The notes below the pieces were generated by a model. That model was not told where the DNA came from. It was given only the letters and a program-made list of their open reading frames with translations, and did not search any database. Made by a program: the position numbers and the translations under genes. A stretch of 8,497 bases of DNA from Chlamydiota bacterium (lineage in GTDB: Bacteria; Auribacterota; UBA3054; B51-G9), in NCBI GenBank assembly GCA_003648225.1, contig QMOL01000117.1:1-8497 (forward strand). The letters run 5' to 3'. How positions within the stretch are numbered: position 1 is the first letter of the stretch; every line of letters starts with the position of its first letter. This document shows positions 1 to 5,157 of the stretch, in pieces.

Positions 1-135
1 ATGGGAGGAATGGGAGGAATGGGAGGAATGGGAGGAATGGGAGGCATGGGAGGCATGGGAGGCATGGGAGAAATGGGAGGAATGGGAGGTATGGGAGAAA
101 TGGGAGGTATGGAAGAAATGGGAACGATAATTTAA
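1..135 (+). CDS. C-terminal end of a Met-Gly-repeat protein (partial, 5' end outside window)
   Basis: Reading from base 1 in frame 1, thirteen 9-nt units encode Met-Gly-Gly with occasional Met-Gly-Glu or Met-Glu-Glu, then MGTII and a TAA stop at 133-135. The first seven units are almost pure; later units diverge at the third codon (GGA, GGC, GGT, GAA). Constant frame, synonymous changes and a clean stop support a coding tail rather than a non-coding repeat. Met-Gly-rich C-termini are known in GroEL-type chaperonins (GGM tails in the folding cavity) and in the signal recognition particle protein Ffh, and low-complexity tails occur in other proteins. None of the globular part is visible, so the family cannot be named. 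The gene is convergent with the protease, with 81 nt between the two stops. Confidence 0.6.
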   Translation: MGGMGGMGGMGGMGGMGGMGGMGEMGGMGGMGEMGGMEEMGTII

Positions 136-216
136 AATATACGCGGGGCCTCAAGGTCACTTCCAATAACCAATAACTAATAATCCTCATTCGGCGGATC
201 TTCGACAGATAACTAA
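136..216. other. convergent intergenic gap
   Basis: These 81 bases separate the stop of the Met-Gly tail gene from the stop of the minus-strand protease. I see no GC-rich hairpin with a T-tract for either gene, so no intrinsic terminator can be assigned. The only structure is a run of degenerate heptamers at 165-185. Confidence 0.6.
165..185. repeat. degenerate heptamer repeat, 3 units
   Basis: Three consecutive 7-nt units read AATAACC, AATAACT and AATAATC. They resemble the short tandemly repeated repetitive (STRR) heptamers described in cyanobacteria, but their function is unknown. Similar heptads occur in other gaps of this window. Confidence 0.5.
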
Positions 217-1923
217 TCACTGCCAATCTGCTCTTTGCAGGATTACTGCTTGCCCGTTATCTTTTGGTTCATCGTCAGCTTCGCCGATTTTAAAGTATCC
301 TTGAATTTTCATTTCTTTTTGTGGCTTTTTAAGCGGAACAGTCCATGGCAGAGTAATATCTTCACATTCCCCGACATTCAGCTTTTTAATAGAAATATCA
401 TTTTTTTCTTCACCGATTTCGTAAAGAAACTTACCGAAACTTATTGTGCGGTTACCCTGATTCTGTATGACAAAATGCACCTTCACATCTGAACCTGGAA
501 CTAAATTCGCCGGCTCAAAGTATAATGTTGTAAGTGCGGCATCATAAACCGAATCGCCTTCTTTCTCGAGCAGACGTTTAACATTCACAATCCCGTTTCC
601 GAAAAGAATGTCCCGATTCGCGGGACCGAGATTATCGGTGCGGTTTAAAACCATATCCATTGCTTCAGCGGGGGAAATATGTGAGTTTTGTGAGAGTAGA
701 GCCGCAACAGCACCGGAAACAAACGGAGTTGCCGCGGAAGTTCCCGTGAAAGATTTATATCCGCCTTCCGGAGCGGTTGTGTAAACAGCAACGCCGGGAG
801 CAACGACGTCATTTTTATCGCCGTAATTTGAAAAAGGGGCATGATTTTTTGAACCGTCAATTGCGCCGACACAAATTACATCTTGATATCCCGCCGGTAA
901 TAATGTTTTTTCTTCGCCATCGTTTCCCGCTGCAGCGATTACCACGGCCCCTTTTTTAATAGCGTAATCAATAGCTTCGCGAAGAATTTTTGAATCAGCG
1001 TCAGTTCCGATACTCAAATTAATAATTTTAGCCCCGCGATCAACCGCGTAAACAATACCTTCGATTACGGCGAAAGAGTTGCCTTTTCCGTTATCGTCCA
1101 TAACTTTTACAGGAAGAAGATAAGCTGCTGGAGCGATGCCTCTCGCGCTATCGGGATTTTTACCATTACCGATAATAATTCCCGCGCAAGCTGTACCGTG
1201 AGAGTTTTTGTCGCTTGTTATCGCGTTATCATCGACGAAATTATATCCCTGAAGCGTTTTTTCTGTAAGATCGGGATGAGTGTCATCAACACCTGTGTCG
1301 AGCAATGCGACAATCACGTTGTTTCCAAGTTCAGCACGAACAGCCGGGTCAGTATTTTTCAGAAGTTCATTACCATTTTTAGAAACTGCTGTAATTGGTT
1401 TCCCGTTGTCAAACATTGGGATATTATTAACATTTTTCGGGACTTTTGTTTTTACATTTGGAAGAGTTTCTTTAATGTCATCCATTTCAGAAAGAATTTT
1501 TTTCATTTCATCCGCTTTCATTCCATCCGGAAGTTTTACACGGATAAGTCCGAGTTGGTCAACGCGTCTCAAAACGGAGATACCTTTTTCTTCGAGTTGA
1601 GATTCAAGTTTTTTCATTACCGCGTCATTAGAAACGCGAAGAATCAATTCACCTTCAATATAAGGAGAATTAGAAATTTTATTAGTAATGATGTTGAGTT
1701 GAGAAAAGTTTTTGTTTGTTGAAGAAATACCGGGAATGTTTGTAGGGGAAATCAAAAGTGGTTTTTGTTTTTTTGCGTTTGTTTTGATTTCCGATTGAAT
1801 TTCTTCGTTTGTATTGACAGATAACTTTTGCCGTATTGGTGTATAATTTTTATGGAATTTTAAATAAAAAAGTCCACAAAAAATAATAATAAAAAATAAA
1901 ATTATTAGATGGTTTCGGTTCAT
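217..1923 (-). CDS. subtilisin-like serine protease (S8 family) with N-terminal membrane anchor and C-terminal CARDB-like domain
   Basis: This 568-aa protein is an exported serine endopeptidase. Residues 5-21 are strongly hydrophobic after MNRNH and form a signal peptide or anchor; Cys16 is not in a proper lipobox. Residues 88-160 resemble the propeptide/inhibitor region of fervidolysin-type subtilases. The S8 catalytic domain spans about 195-455, with Asp209 in LLDTGVDDTHPDL, His242 in NSHGTACAG, oxyanion Asn334 in AAAGNDG and Ser396 in GTSAATPFVSG, so the triad is complete. Residues 465-565 look like a CARDB or beta-sandwich domain (FVIQNQGN motif), probably for adhesion or substrate binding. 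The ATG lies 16 nt after the ispF stop, so the two are probably co-transcribed. No Shine-Dalgarno is visible (AATTTCAAA precedes ATG). The substrate is unknown. Confidence 0.93.
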   Translation of the reverse strand: MNRNHLIILFFIIIFCGLFYLKFHKNYTPIRQKLSVNTNEEIQSEIKTNAKKQKPLLISPTNIPGISSTNKNFSQLNIITNKISNSPYIEGELILRVSNDAVMKKLESQLEEKGISVLRRVDQLGLIRVKLPDGMKADEMKKILSEMDDIKETLPNVKTKVPKNVNNIPMFDNGKPITAVSKNGNELLKNTDPAVRAELGNNVIVALLDTGVDDTHPDLTEKTLQGYNFVDDNAITSDKNSHGTACAGIIIGNGKNPDSARGIAPAAYLLPVKVMDDNGKGNSFAVIEGIVYAVDRGAKIINLSIGTDADSKILREAIDYAIKKGAVVIAAAGNDGEEKTLLPAGYQDVICVGAIDGSKNHAPFSNYGDKNDVVAPGVAVYTTAPEGGYKSFTGTSAATPFVSGAVAALLSQNSHISPAEAMDMVLNRTDNLGPANRDILFGNGIVNVKRLLEKEGDSVYDAALTTLYFEPANLVPGSDVKVHFVIQNQGNRTISFGKFLYEIGEEKNDISIKKLNVGECEDITLPWTVPLKKPQKEMKIQGYFKIGEADDEPKDNGQAVILQRADWQ

Positions 1924-1939
1924 TTTGAAATTTTGTAAT

Positions 1940-2419
1940 TCAGATTGTTGATTGCAATAGACAGATCGCGTGAGCTGCGATTCCTTCTTTTCTGCCTGTG
2001 AAGCCGAGATTTTCTGTTGTAGTAGCTTTAATATTCAGATTGTTTTTGCCAATTTTGAGAATTGCAGATAAAACATCGCGCATTGAATTTGTGTAAGGAG
2101 ATAATTTTGGTGATTGCGCAATGACAGTAGAATCGACATTTACAATTTCGAAATTTTCTTTATGAATTTTAGAAACAACTTCTCGGAGTAAAATTTTACT
2201 GTCAATATTATGGTATTTTTCATCTGTGTCGGGGAAATGTAAACCTATGTCGCCAAGACCGGCAGCACCGAGGATCGCGTCACAAATAGCATGAATTAAA
2301 ACATCGGCATCGGAATGTCCTGCCAGACCTTTTTCGTGAGGGATTTCTACACCGCCGATGATGAGTTTTCTGTCGGCAGCAAAAGCGTGAACATCAATTC
2401 CTTGTCCGATTTTGAACAT
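1940..2419 (-). CDS. ispF: 2-C-methyl-D-erythritol 2,4-cyclodiphosphate synthase
   Basis: IspF converts 4-diphosphocytidyl-2-C-methyl-D-erythritol 2-phosphate to 2-C-methyl-D-erythritol 2,4-cyclodiphosphate with release of CMP, in the cytosolic MEP pathway of isoprenoid synthesis. The 159 aa match the usual family length. Metal ligands are visible as Asp9 and His11 (GIDVHAF) and His43. Other conserved blocks are GHSDADVL at 34-41, GDIGLHFPDTD at 56-66 and the CDP-binding ATTTENLGFTGRKEGIA at 132-148. The gene stands apart from its common partner ispD, which is not in the window. It lies 226 nt downstream of pheS and directly upstream of the protease. Instead of a Shine-Dalgarno, its upstream side carries three AACTAYY heptads ending 3 nt before the ATG. 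Confidence 0.97.
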   Translation of the reverse strand: MFKIGQGIDVHAFAADRKLIIGGVEIPHEKGLAGHSDADVLIHAICDAILGAAGLGDIGLHFPDTDEKYHNIDSKILLREVVSKIHKENFEIVNVDSTVIAQSPKLSPYTNSMRDVLSAILKIGKNNLNIKATTTENLGFTGRKEGIAAHAICLLQSTI

Positions 2420-2422
2420 TTT

Positions 2423-2443
2423 GATAGTTAGTAGTTAATAGTT
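2423..2443. repeat. degenerate heptamer repeat before ispF, 3 units
   Basis: On the plus strand the units are GATAGTT, AGTAGTT and AATAGTT, which on the minus (ispF) strand read AACTATT, AACTACT and AACTATC. They end 3 nt before the ispF ATG, where a ribosome binding site would normally be. Confidence 0.5.
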
Positions 2444-2470
2444 CGCAGCAGGTAGTCCGAATTAAATAAT

Positions 2471-2493
2471 CAACATTCAACAGTAAAAGGAGC
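2471..2493 (+). repeat. dispersed 23-nt repeat, copy A (inverse of 4318-4340)
   Basis: This segment (CAACATTCAACAG, then TAAAAGGAGC) matches the reverse complement of 4318-4340 at 21 of 23 positions. It begins with the heptads TCAACAT and TCAACAG (2470-2483), so it may be one member of the intergenic repeat family rather than a separate element. Confidence 0.45.
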
Positions 2494-2594
2494 CTAATGA
2501 AATAACATGCGTAATTCGCGCGATCATCTCAAAGTTAAGAGTTAATTCCTCACTTGTTCATTGAAAATTTCTGCTTCAAAAGTGCGCTGTGGTG

Positions 2595-2608
2595 TATTGA
2601 ATATTGAG
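2595..2608. repeat. degenerate heptamer repeat, 2 units
   Basis: Two adjacent units, TATTGAA and TATTGAG, form a short heptad tract. A similar pair in reverse sense (TATTCAA, TGCTCAA) lies at 4232-4245. Confidence 0.35.
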
Positions 2609-2622
2609 TGTTTAATCAATTC

Positions 2623-2639
2623 ATAAGCAAGACGCTTAT
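2623..2639 (-). other. small hairpin just after pheS
   Basis: A perfect 6-bp inverted repeat (ATAAGC ... GCTTAT, 5-nt loop) lies 6 nt past the pheS stop. There is no T-tract on the minus strand after it, so it is at most a weak 3'-end or pause structure. Confidence 0.25.
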
Positions 2640-2645
2640 AGAATT

Positions 2646-3707
2646 TTATACGAACTGCTTCAGGAAGCGGGTGTCGTTCTCGTATAAAAGTCGAATATCG
2701 TTAATCCTGTGCTTGAGCATAGCGATTCTTTCAGGTCCCATACCGAAAGCGAATCCGGTAATTTTTTCCGGATCATAGCCAACAGATTTAAAGACATTTG
2801 GGTGCACCATTCCTGCACCGAGAATTTCCACCCAGCCGGTTTGTTTGCAAACGCTGCAGCCTTTTCCGCCGCACATTGTGCATGTAACATCAACTTCCGC
2901 GCTTGGCTCGGTAAAAGGAAAATAACTTGGTCGGAAGCGAAGATCAACATCAGGACCATAATACGCGTGAGCCCAAGCGAGTAAAGTGCCTTTAAGTTCC
3001 GCAAAAGTAACATTTTCATTTACATAAAGTCCTTCAACCTGATGAAACATTGAATAATGAGAAGCATCGATTGTTTCATTTCTATAAACTCTTCCCGGAG
3101 CGATAAATTTCAATGGCGGAACAGAGTTTTGCATAACTCTGATTTGCACCGGTGAAGTATGAGTTCGCAGAACGGTTTGGTTTTCCGAGACATCAATTTC
3201 CGGAGAAGATTTTACAAAGAATGTATCCTGAACATCACGCGCCGGATGAGATTTCGGAATATTCAACGCGTCAAAAGTGTGCCATTCATCTTCAATTTCT
3301 TTACCTTCTTCAACTGTAAAACCGAGTTGGACAAAAATATCAATTATTTCGTTAATAGTTTGAGTAAGAGGATGAATTCCACCGGCTTTTTGCTGAGTTC
3401 CCGGCAATGAGACATCGATTTTATCGCTTTGGATTTTTTCAGCGTCTTCGTTTGCTTGAAGCTCGTCTTCTTTTTTAACTAAAATCTTAGAAATATCATT
3501 TTTAACAATATTCGCTTTTTGACCGAGTTTCGGCTTTTCTTCCTGCGAGAGATTTCTCATTTCGCTCATCAATTGTGCGACCAAACCTTTTCGACCAAGA
3601 AATTTTGTGTGAAGTTCACTTAACTGAACAAGCGAAGCTGCAGAAGATATTTCTTCTTCGGCGTTTTTACAGATACGATCGAGTTGATTTATTAGATTGT
3701 CAATCAT
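2646..3707 (-). CDS. pheS: phenylalanyl-tRNA synthetase alpha subunit
   Basis: PheS is the catalytic alpha subunit of the alpha2beta2 enzyme that charges tRNA-Phe. From the ATG at 3707 it is 353 aa; a TTG nine bases upstream is also in frame but less likely. Residues 1-90 form the charged N-terminal coiled-coil arm. The class II catalytic core follows: DVSLPG at 98-103, HPARDVQDTF at 154-163, motif 2 FIAPGRVYRNE at 201-211 with MFHQVEG at 220-226, RFRPSYFPFTEPSAEVDV at 257-274, and motif 3 GFAFGMGPERIAML at 318-331. A CxxC-x4-CxxC insertion (Cys276, 279, 284, 287) is probably a zinc-binding knuckle, as seen in many bacterial PheS but not E. coli. pheT is not adjacent. A terminator and a hairpin separate this gene from rplT. 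No Shine-Dalgarno is visible. Confidence 0.95.
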   Translation of the reverse strand: MIDNLINQLDRICKNAEEEISSAASLVQLSELHTKFLGRKGLVAQLMSEMRNLSQEEKPKLGQKANIVKNDISKILVKKEDELQANEDAEKIQSDKIDVSLPGTQQKAGGIHPLTQTINEIIDIFVQLGFTVEEGKEIEDEWHTFDALNIPKSHPARDVQDTFFVKSSPEIDVSENQTVLRTHTSPVQIRVMQNSVPPLKFIAPGRVYRNETIDASHYSMFHQVEGLYVNENVTFAELKGTLLAWAHAYYGPDVDLRFRPSYFPFTEPSAEVDVTCTMCGGKGCSVCKQTGWVEILGAGMVHPNVFKSVGYDPEKITGFAFGMGPERIAMLKHRINDIRLLYENDTRFLKQFV

Positions 3708-3738
3708 GGGAAGCAAGAGATTGATATTCTGTATTTGG

Positions 3739-3762
3739 TAGGGACATCTCTATGTTGCCCTA
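3739..3762 (-). promoter_or_regulatory. hairpin in the rplT-pheS gap (possible pheS leader structure)
   Basis: On the minus strand TAGGG pairs with CCCTA and ACAT pairs with ATGT, giving a 9-bp stem with a two-base CA bulge and an AGAG tetraloop. It lies about 30 nt before the pheS ATG and just after the rplT terminator, and no T-tract follows it. It could be an mRNA control site for pheS, but I see no leader peptide or T-box motif. Confidence 0.35.
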
Positions 3763-3774
3763 TTTAAGTGTCAG

Positions 3775-3800
3775 AAAAAAGCGGGCGAAACCGCCCGCTT
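3775..3800 (-). terminator. intrinsic terminator of the thrS-infC-rpmI-rplT operon
   Basis: On the minus strand, starting 4 nt after the rplT stop, a perfect 9-bp stem (AAGCGGGCG / CGCCCGCTT arms) closes an AAAC/GTTT tetraloop and runs into a T-tract read from 3780 to 3775. This is a textbook Rho-independent terminator. It implies that pheS is transcribed separately or only by read-through. Confidence 0.92.
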
Positions 3801-3804
3801 AAAA

Positions 3805-4155
3805 TTACGCGTTTTTACTGATTTTGATAAGTTTATTGAATGCGTTTTCATCGTGGACAGCGATATTCGCGAGAACTTTTCTGTTCAGCTCAATATTAGC
3901 TTTTTTCAAACCACTGATAAAAGCGTTATAAGTTGTGCCGCCGTTTCTTGCCGCGATGCCGATTCTTGTAATCCAGAGTTTTCTGAAGTTACGTTTTTTG
4001 ATACGTCTATCGCGAAAAGCGTAAGCTAATGCTTTATTAAGGGTTTCTTTTGCGGTTCTAAGCAGATTTTTTCTTCCGCCGACGAAACCTTTTGTTTGTT
4101 TGAAGATTCTTTTTTTCCTGCGATGTGAAGCAGGACCGTTTGTGGCTCTTGGCAT
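3805..4155 (-). CDS. rplT: 50S ribosomal protein L20
   Basis: L20 binds 23S rRNA early in 50S assembly and, in E. coli and Bacillus, represses its own operon by binding leader mRNA. The 116 aa match the usual length. The basic N-terminal arm (HRRKKRIFKQTKGF, 11-24), AYAFRDRRIKKRNFRKLWITRI (44-65) and FISGLKKANIELNRKVLANIAV (79-100) are the family's conserved blocks. The start is fixed by a good Shine-Dalgarno, AAAGGAGT (4161-4168), five nt before the ATG. The MPRATN N-terminus resembles PVC-group L20. The gap to rpmI is unusually long (202 nt), and an intrinsic terminator follows directly. Confidence 0.97.
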   Translation of the reverse strand: MPRATNGPASHRRKKRIFKQTKGFVGGRKNLLRTAKETLNKALAYAFRDRRIKKRNFRKLWITRIGIAARNGGTTYNAFISGLKKANIELNRKVLANIAVHDENAFNKLIKISKNA

Positions 4156-4160
4156 AATAT

Positions 4161-4168
4161 ACTCCTTT
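4161..4168 (-). promoter_or_regulatory. rplT ribosome binding site
   Basis: AAAGGAGT on the minus strand is complementary to the 16S 3' end and lies five nt before the rplT ATG. Confidence 0.85.
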
Positions 4169-4223
4169 AGTTATTATGGTTATTAACCGCATGGTGGCCG
4201 TTTACCTGTGCGATTATTTAAAG

Positions 4224-4229
4224 ATTATA
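4224..4229 (-). promoter_or_regulatory. possible -10 element of an internal rplT promoter
   Basis: A perfect TATAAT on the minus strand lies about 70 nt before rplT. The hexamer 17 nt upstream (TAGAGC) matches the -35 consensus at only 3 of 6 positions, so this is a weak call in AT-rich DNA. Confidence 0.25.
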
Positions 4230-4317
4230 AATATTCAATGCTCAACGCTCTACAGGCGCATTTTTGAGCAAAAATTTTCAATCATAAAGTTAGGAAACAA
4301 CTCTTTACTTTTACATT

Positions 4318-4340
4318 GCTCATTTTACTGTTGAATATTG
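4318..4340 (-). repeat. dispersed 23-nt repeat, copy B (inverse of 2471-2493)
   Basis: Read on the minus strand this segment matches 2471-2493 at 21 of 23 positions. The two copies lie in inverted orientation on either side of pheS and rplT. No transposase or target duplication is visible. Confidence 0.45.
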
Positions 4341-4357
4341 TTTATTCATTTCTTCCT

Positions 4358-4555
4358 TTACGCGTAAGGAAGCATTTTAATAATATTTTTTGAGTCCTGT
4401 TTGGCAGCGATTTTGGGCTGCCTGAGGTCACGTTTTTTCTTTCTGCTTTTGCAAGTCAGCAGGTGTCTTTTTTTGCTGCTGCTTCGGACGACTTTTCCGT
4501 TTTTAGTAACGCGGAAACGTTTACTGACAGCTTTTCTTGTTTTTACTTTAGGCAT
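4358..4555 (-). CDS. rpmI: 50S ribosomal protein L35
   Basis: L35 is a small, very basic 50S protein. The 65 aa begin MPKVKTRKAVSKRFRVTKNGKV and contain SSSKKRHLLTCKSRKKKRDLR at 25-45, which are the family's hallmark segments, and the length is typical. The start is supported by GGGAG (4562-4566) seven bases before the ATG. It lies between infC and rplT, the universal order for this operon, 42 nt after the infC stop. Confidence 0.97.
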   Translation of the reverse strand: MPKVKTRKAVSKRFRVTKNGKVVRSSSKKRHLLTCKSRKKKRDLRQPKIAAKQDSKNIIKMLPYA

Positions 4556-4561
4556 TAATAT

Positions 4562-4566
4562 CTCCC
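4562..4566 (-). promoter_or_regulatory. rpmI ribosome binding site
   Basis: GGGAG on the minus strand, within AGGGAGAT, sits six to seven nt before the rpmI ATG. Confidence 0.75.
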
Positions 4567-4573
4567 TGTTATA

Positions 4574-4592
4574 TTTTGCGTTTAATGCAAAA
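4574..4592 (-). promoter_or_regulatory. hairpin between infC and rpmI
   Basis: TTTTGC and GCAAAA pair as a 6-bp stem around a 7-nt loop, seven nt ahead of the rpmI Shine-Dalgarno. In E. coli the L20 control sites lie just upstream of rpmI, so the position is suggestive. The stem is short and AT-rich, and I cannot see an rRNA-like L20 site in it. Confidence 0.25.
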
Positions 4593-4597
4593 CTTAA

Positions 4598-5137
4598 TTA
4601 TTTTTTTGTTAATTTTATTGGTCCAAGAACAACGCTAAATGTATTACCCATCTTTTTCGGTTGACTTTCTACCGCGCCGAATTCCTGAACTTCTTCCACC
4701 ATTTTATTTACGAGTTCGCGTCCGATTTCCTGATGTGCCATTTCTCTGCCGCGATAGAAGCATGTAATTTTCACTCTATCGCCATGTTGCAGAAAATCGA
4801 TCGCGTGATTTTTTTTGTAGTCATAATCATGCGTACCGATATTCGGTCTTAGCTTGATTTCTTTAGTCTTTACTTTATGGCTGTGATGCCGAGCTTCTTT
4901 TTCTCTCTTGGTTTGCTCATATCTGTATTTACCAAAATCCAAGATTCTGCAAACAGGCGGCTTTGCATTCGGTGCTACTTCAACCAAATCAAGATTTCTA
5001 CTGTCGGCTTCTTCAAGAGCTCTACTAAGAGAAACAACGCCAAGCTGCATACCGTCATCGGCAATAAGTCTGACTTCCCGAGCCTTAATCTTATGATTTA
5101 TGCGAGTTTTTTCCTCGCGTTGAAACGAACGTTTAAT
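4598..5137 (-). CDS. infC: translation initiation factor IF-3 (AUU start)
   Basis: IF-3 binds the 30S subunit, blocks premature 50S joining and checks the start codon and initiator tRNA. The first ATG (5050) would remove most of the N-terminal strand: the conserved KAREVRLIADDG lies upstream of it in frame. An ATT codon at 5135-5137 lies five nt after a perfect AGGAGG (5143-5148). It gives 179 aa, almost exactly the E. coli length (180), and begins AUU-AAA as E. coli infC does. A stop codon lies four codons further upstream. IF3-N covers about 13-80 with the signature RILDFGKYRYE at 64-74; the lysine-rich linker follows; IF3-C covers about 90-176 (IKLRPNIGTHDY, GDRVKITCFYRGREMAH). The gene lies 20 nt after the thrS stop. 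Confidence 0.95.
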   Translation of the reverse strand: MKRSFQREEKTRINHKIKAREVRLIADDGMQLGVVSLSRALEEADSRNLDLVEVAPNAKPPVCRILDFGKYRYEQTKREKEARHHSHKVKTKEIKLRPNIGTHDYDYKKNHAIDFLQHGDRVKITCFYRGREMAHQEIGRELVNKMVEEVQEFGAVESQPKKMGNTFSVVLGPIKLTKK

Positions 5138-5142
5138 AACGT

Positions 5143-5148
5143 CCTCCT
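5143..5148 (-). promoter_or_regulatory. infC ribosome binding site that fixes the AUU start
   Basis: A perfect AGGAGG on the minus strand, five nt before the ATT codon at 5135-5137. It is about 93 nt from the first ATG, so it cannot serve that codon. Confidence 0.9.
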
Positions 5149-5157
5149 ATTTTTGGG

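Larger units (their letters stand above)
2420..2645. other. intergenic gap between pheS and ispF, rich in heptamer repeats
   Basis: These 226 bases contain no convincing ORF and no convincing promoter. They hold several degenerate heptad tracts: 2423-2443, 2470-2483, 2531-2544 and 2595-2608. They also hold a small hairpin at 2623-2639 just past the pheS stop. The position where pheT usually follows pheS is occupied by this sequence. Confidence 0.6.
4156..4357 (-). other. long rpmI-rplT intergenic spacer
   Basis: These 202 bases sit inside an operon whose genes are normally only tens of bases apart. They hold the rplT ribosome binding site, a TATAAT hexamer at 4224-4229, degenerate heptads at 4232-4252 and 4329-4349, and one copy of a 23-nt dispersed repeat. 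No ORF is convincing. Confidence 0.55.

Noticed and set aside
1198..1722. Plus-strand 174-codon open frame opposite the protease gene
   Set aside because: It lies wholly antisense to a gene with intact S8 motifs, and its composition is rich in Phe, Arg and Ile as expected of a shadow frame.
217..1923. Protease as a lipoprotein via Cys16
   Set aside because: The residues before Cys16 (IIIF) do not form a lipobox, since Phe is at the -1 position.
3714..3716. TTG as the start of pheS
   Set aside because: An ATG three codons downstream fits the family better, and neither codon has a Shine-Dalgarno, so the longer form gains no support.
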